Shown here: in pieces, positions 35,123 to 36,728 of the stretch
Numbering within the stretch: position 1 is the stretch's first letter
Layout: each line of letters begins with the position of its first letter
Source of the DNA: Lachnospiraceae bacterium
Lineage (GTDB): Bacteria > Bacillota > Clostridia > Lachnospirales > Lachnospiraceae
Direction of reading: 5' to 3'
Assembly (NCBI GenBank): GCA_030531165.1
Contig: JAUNOI010000007.1
Coordinates: forward strand, 17,654-54,381
Length of the DNA: 36,728 nt
The notes under the pieces: model-generated
The model's database searches: none
What the model was told of the DNA's origin: nothing
The model's input: the letters and a program-made list of their open reading frames with translations, nothing else
Translations under genes and position numbers: made by a program

Positions 35123-36460
35123 ATGGATTTTCTAACGAGTAAAATTAAACCAATGTATTTTAAGTATCTGACTGCCGCATTTGGAAGTGCATTGATTTCA
35201 TCCATCTACGGCGTTGTCGATATGGCTATGGTGGGCCAGTATCAGGGACCGAACGGAACAGCAGCATTAGCGGTTGTTAGTCCAGTATGGAATATCATAT
35301 ACAGTCTGGGTCTTCTGATGGGAATTGGCGGATCCGTCCTTTTTTCCGCACTGAGAGGTGAATCCGAGAAGAATCAAAAAAAATCCAACGAGTATTTTAC
35401 GGCAGCATTGATCGGCGTTATAACTTTAGCGGTGATTACCTGGATGATTGTTATCTTTTTTGACCGAAAACTCTTATTGCTGTTTGGTGCAGAAGAAACC
35501 TTACTGCCGCTTGCAAGAAGGTATCTTTTTCCTGTTAAATTTGTTGTACCAAGCTTTTTGTTTACGCAGTTGATGGCCGCTTTTCTACGCAATGACGGTA
35601 ATCCGGGCCTTGCAACCAAATCTGTTTTGTTTGGCGGTATCTTTAATATATTTGGAGATTACTTTTTTGTTTTTGTTTTAAATATGGGGATTATGGGAGC
35701 TGGACTTGCAACTGCTATGGGATCTGTATTTTCTTTGTTGATGATGCTGACCCATTTCCATAGCAAAAAAAATACACTCAGACTGGAAAAGCCTGCAAGG
35801 CTTTTTTCCATGTTGAAAGCCATCTGCGTAACTGGTTTTTCCACTTTTTTTATTGATGTGGCTATGGGCATTCTAACAATGCTATTCAACCGCCAGATTT
35901 TGAAATATCTTGGGACAGACGCTTTATCGGTTTACGGCATCATCATCAATATCAGCACTTTTGTTCAGTGTTGTGCTTATAGCATTGGTCAGGCATCACA
36001 GCCTATGATTTCAACAAACTTTGGCGCAGGAAAAGGAACTCGTATCAGTCAAATATTGAAATATGCGTTAGGGACTGCTGCCGTATTTGGATTTATTTGG
36101 ACGGCACTTGTTGAAATTGCACCGAACCTTTTTGTCCGTATTTTTATGACTCCTACGGAAGAAATTCTTGCAATTGCTCCAGCTATTATCCGCAGCTATG
36201 GAATTTCCTTTCTTCTTCTGCCGCTTAATATCTTTTCAACATATTATTTCCAGGCACTGATGAAGCCATCCACTTCCTTTATTGTTTCAGTGTCCAGGGG
36301 TGCATTAATCAGCGGCATTCTGATTTACTTATTACCTGCCATAGCGGGCGCAAATGCGATCTGGTTTTCGATGCCCCTTACAGAATGCATCGTTGCTGTT
36401 TATGTTATTATAATGATTGTAAGATATACAAAACAATTACCTAAGGAAAGGATCCGATAA
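35123..36460 (+). CDS. MATE family efflux pump (MepA type)
   Basis: A 445-residue membrane protein with about 12 helices in two six-helix halves. The N-terminal half has MVGQYQGPNGTAALAVVSPVWN and FLRNDGNPGLATKSVLFGGIFNIFGDYFFVF; the second half has SIGQASQPMISTNFGAGKG. These are typical MATE signatures. The ATG at 35123 has AAGGAGG upstream; an earlier in-frame start at 35057 is unsupported and lies inside the leader hairpin. MATE pumps expel cationic drugs or metabolites using Na+ or H+. The structured leader suggests ligand-controlled expression, possibly by guanidine. A terminator overlaps its stop codon. Confidence 0.92.
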   Translation: MDFLTSKIKPMYFKYLTAAFGSALISSIYGVVDMAMVGQYQGPNGTAALAVVSPVWNIIYSLGLLMGIGGSVLFSALRGESEKNQKKSNEYFTAALIGVITLAVITWMIVIFFDRKLLLLFGAEETLLPLARRYLFPVKFVVPSFLFTQLMAAFLRNDGNPGLATKSVLFGGIFNIFGDYFFVFVLNMGIMGAGLATAMGSVFSLLMMLTHFHSKKNTLRLEKPARLFSMLKAICVTGFSTFFIDVAMGILTMLFNRQILKYLGTDALSVYGIIINISTFVQCCAYSIGQASQPMISTNFGAGKGTRISQILKYALGTAAVFGFIWTALVEIAPNLFVRIFMTPTEEILAIAPAIIRSYGISFLLLPLNIFSTYYFQALMKPSTSFIVSVSRGALISGILIYLLPAIAGANAIWFSMPLTECIVAVYVIIMIVRYTKQLPKERIR

Positions 36461-36477
36461 ACGGGTCCCTTTTTTTT
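36450..36477 (+). terminator. Terminator after the MATE gene
   Basis: A 7-bp stem (GGATCCG with CGGGTCC, one U-G pair) enclosing the stop codon in the loop, then T8. Confidence 0.85.
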
Positions 36478-36487
36478 GCATAATGAA

Positions 36488-36516
36488 TTGTGCAAGAAAT
36501 TAAACAGTTCTATTAT
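36488..36516 (+). promoter_or_regulatory. Promoter of the last gene
   Basis: -35 TTGTGC (36488-36493), 17-base spacer, -10 TATTAT (36511-36516), about 50 bases before the start codon. Confidence 0.5.
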
Positions 36517-36568
36517 GTTTCTGTGATACAATAGGTTCAATAAGATATTGGTATGGGAGAAGTGTATT

Positions 36569-36728
36569 ATGAATTATGAGATTAAAACACCGTTATTTAA
36601 GCCAAGCATGGTTTTCAAAGAAGAGGAATTGGTGGTTGGAAAAAAGATTTATCCATATTCTGAAATCACGAATTTAAGAATTATGACACAGCCGGATGGA
36701 TTTTCAAATGGAATGTTGCAATGTTTTG
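36569..36728 (+). CDS. Hypothetical protein, N-terminal part (partial)
   Basis: The frame starts at ATG 36569, behind GGGAGAAGTG, and runs off the right edge after 53 residues. It begins MNYEIKTPLFKPSMVFKEEEL and continues VVGKKIYPYSEITNLRI. The alternation of strands and the YPYSEIT phrase recall small beta-rich or PH-like domains, but I do not recognise the family. Its own promoter and the terminator before it show it is a separate unit from the MATE gene. Confidence 0.6.
   Translation, partial: MNYEIKTPLFKPSMVFKEEELVVGKKIYPYSEITNLRIMTQPDGFSNGMLQCF

Overview
The window looks like a chromosome segment of an anaerobic, probably spore-forming gut Firmicute of the Lachnospiraceae type. The reasons are an [FeFe]-hydrogenase maturase (HydF), AT-rich DNA with strong AGGAGG ribosome binding sites, a long fused PurL, a mannose-type PTS, a DUF1292 protein, many intrinsic terminators and several structured 5' leaders. 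No rRNA, tRNA, CRISPR array, intact insertion sequence or phage gene is visible.

Layout. (1) 1-4.4 kb: start of an aspartate ammonia-lyase-like gene (minus strand), divergent from hydF, then a UvrD/Rep-type helicase and a hypothetical gene in a tightly packed operon, facing a DUF1292 gene across a shared terminator. (2) 4.4-12.1 kb: two translationally coupled M14/AstE-like proteins that have lost zinc ligands, the 1250-residue PurL, a TTG-started SH3 membrane protein, and a minus-strand CorC/HlyC-type CBS membrane protein. (3) 12.4-16.4 kb: cysteine desulfidase (CyuA type), a LysR regulator, and a worn redox patch with a flavodoxin fragment, an intact aldo/keto reductase and a second flavodoxin-like tail fragment. 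(4) 16.4-22.1 kb: LacI regulator, twin palindromic operators, then PTS IIAB-IIC-IID and a GH13 alpha-glucosidase. This is a complete uptake-and-hydrolysis unit for an alpha-glucoside, probably 1,6-linked. (5) 22.2-30.1 kb: XRE-cupin and PucR-type regulators, two class III aminotransferases, a cytidylate-kinase-like protein, an APC amino acid permease and an iron-dependent alcohol dehydrogenase. Together these suggest import of an amino compound, transamination to an aldehyde and reduction to an alcohol. Two leaders, and probably a third, carry an intrinsic terminator ahead of the structural gene. (6) 30.1-34.9 kb: a two-gene unit encoding a DUF2935 helical protein and a 1245-residue multicopper oxidase behind a sigma-K-like promoter. 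(7) 34.9-36.7 kb: a strong promoter with a short terminated transcript, a structured leader that may be a guanidine-IV (mepA) riboswitch, a MATE efflux pump, and the start of an unidentified gene.

The most unusual item is the giant multicopper oxidase. It has three repeats, each apparently a pair of cupredoxin domains. It retains one full set of copper ligands, but in permuted order: the HxxHxH and HCHxxxH motifs lie in repeat 1, before the two HxH motifs in repeat 2. A cysteine-rich linker lies between the two halves of the site. An oxygen-using enzyme is unexpected beside hydrogenase maturation genes; the sigma-K-like promoter and the DUF2935 partner suggest a spore-coat or metal-oxidation role. 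All functions are read from sequence motifs without database searches.
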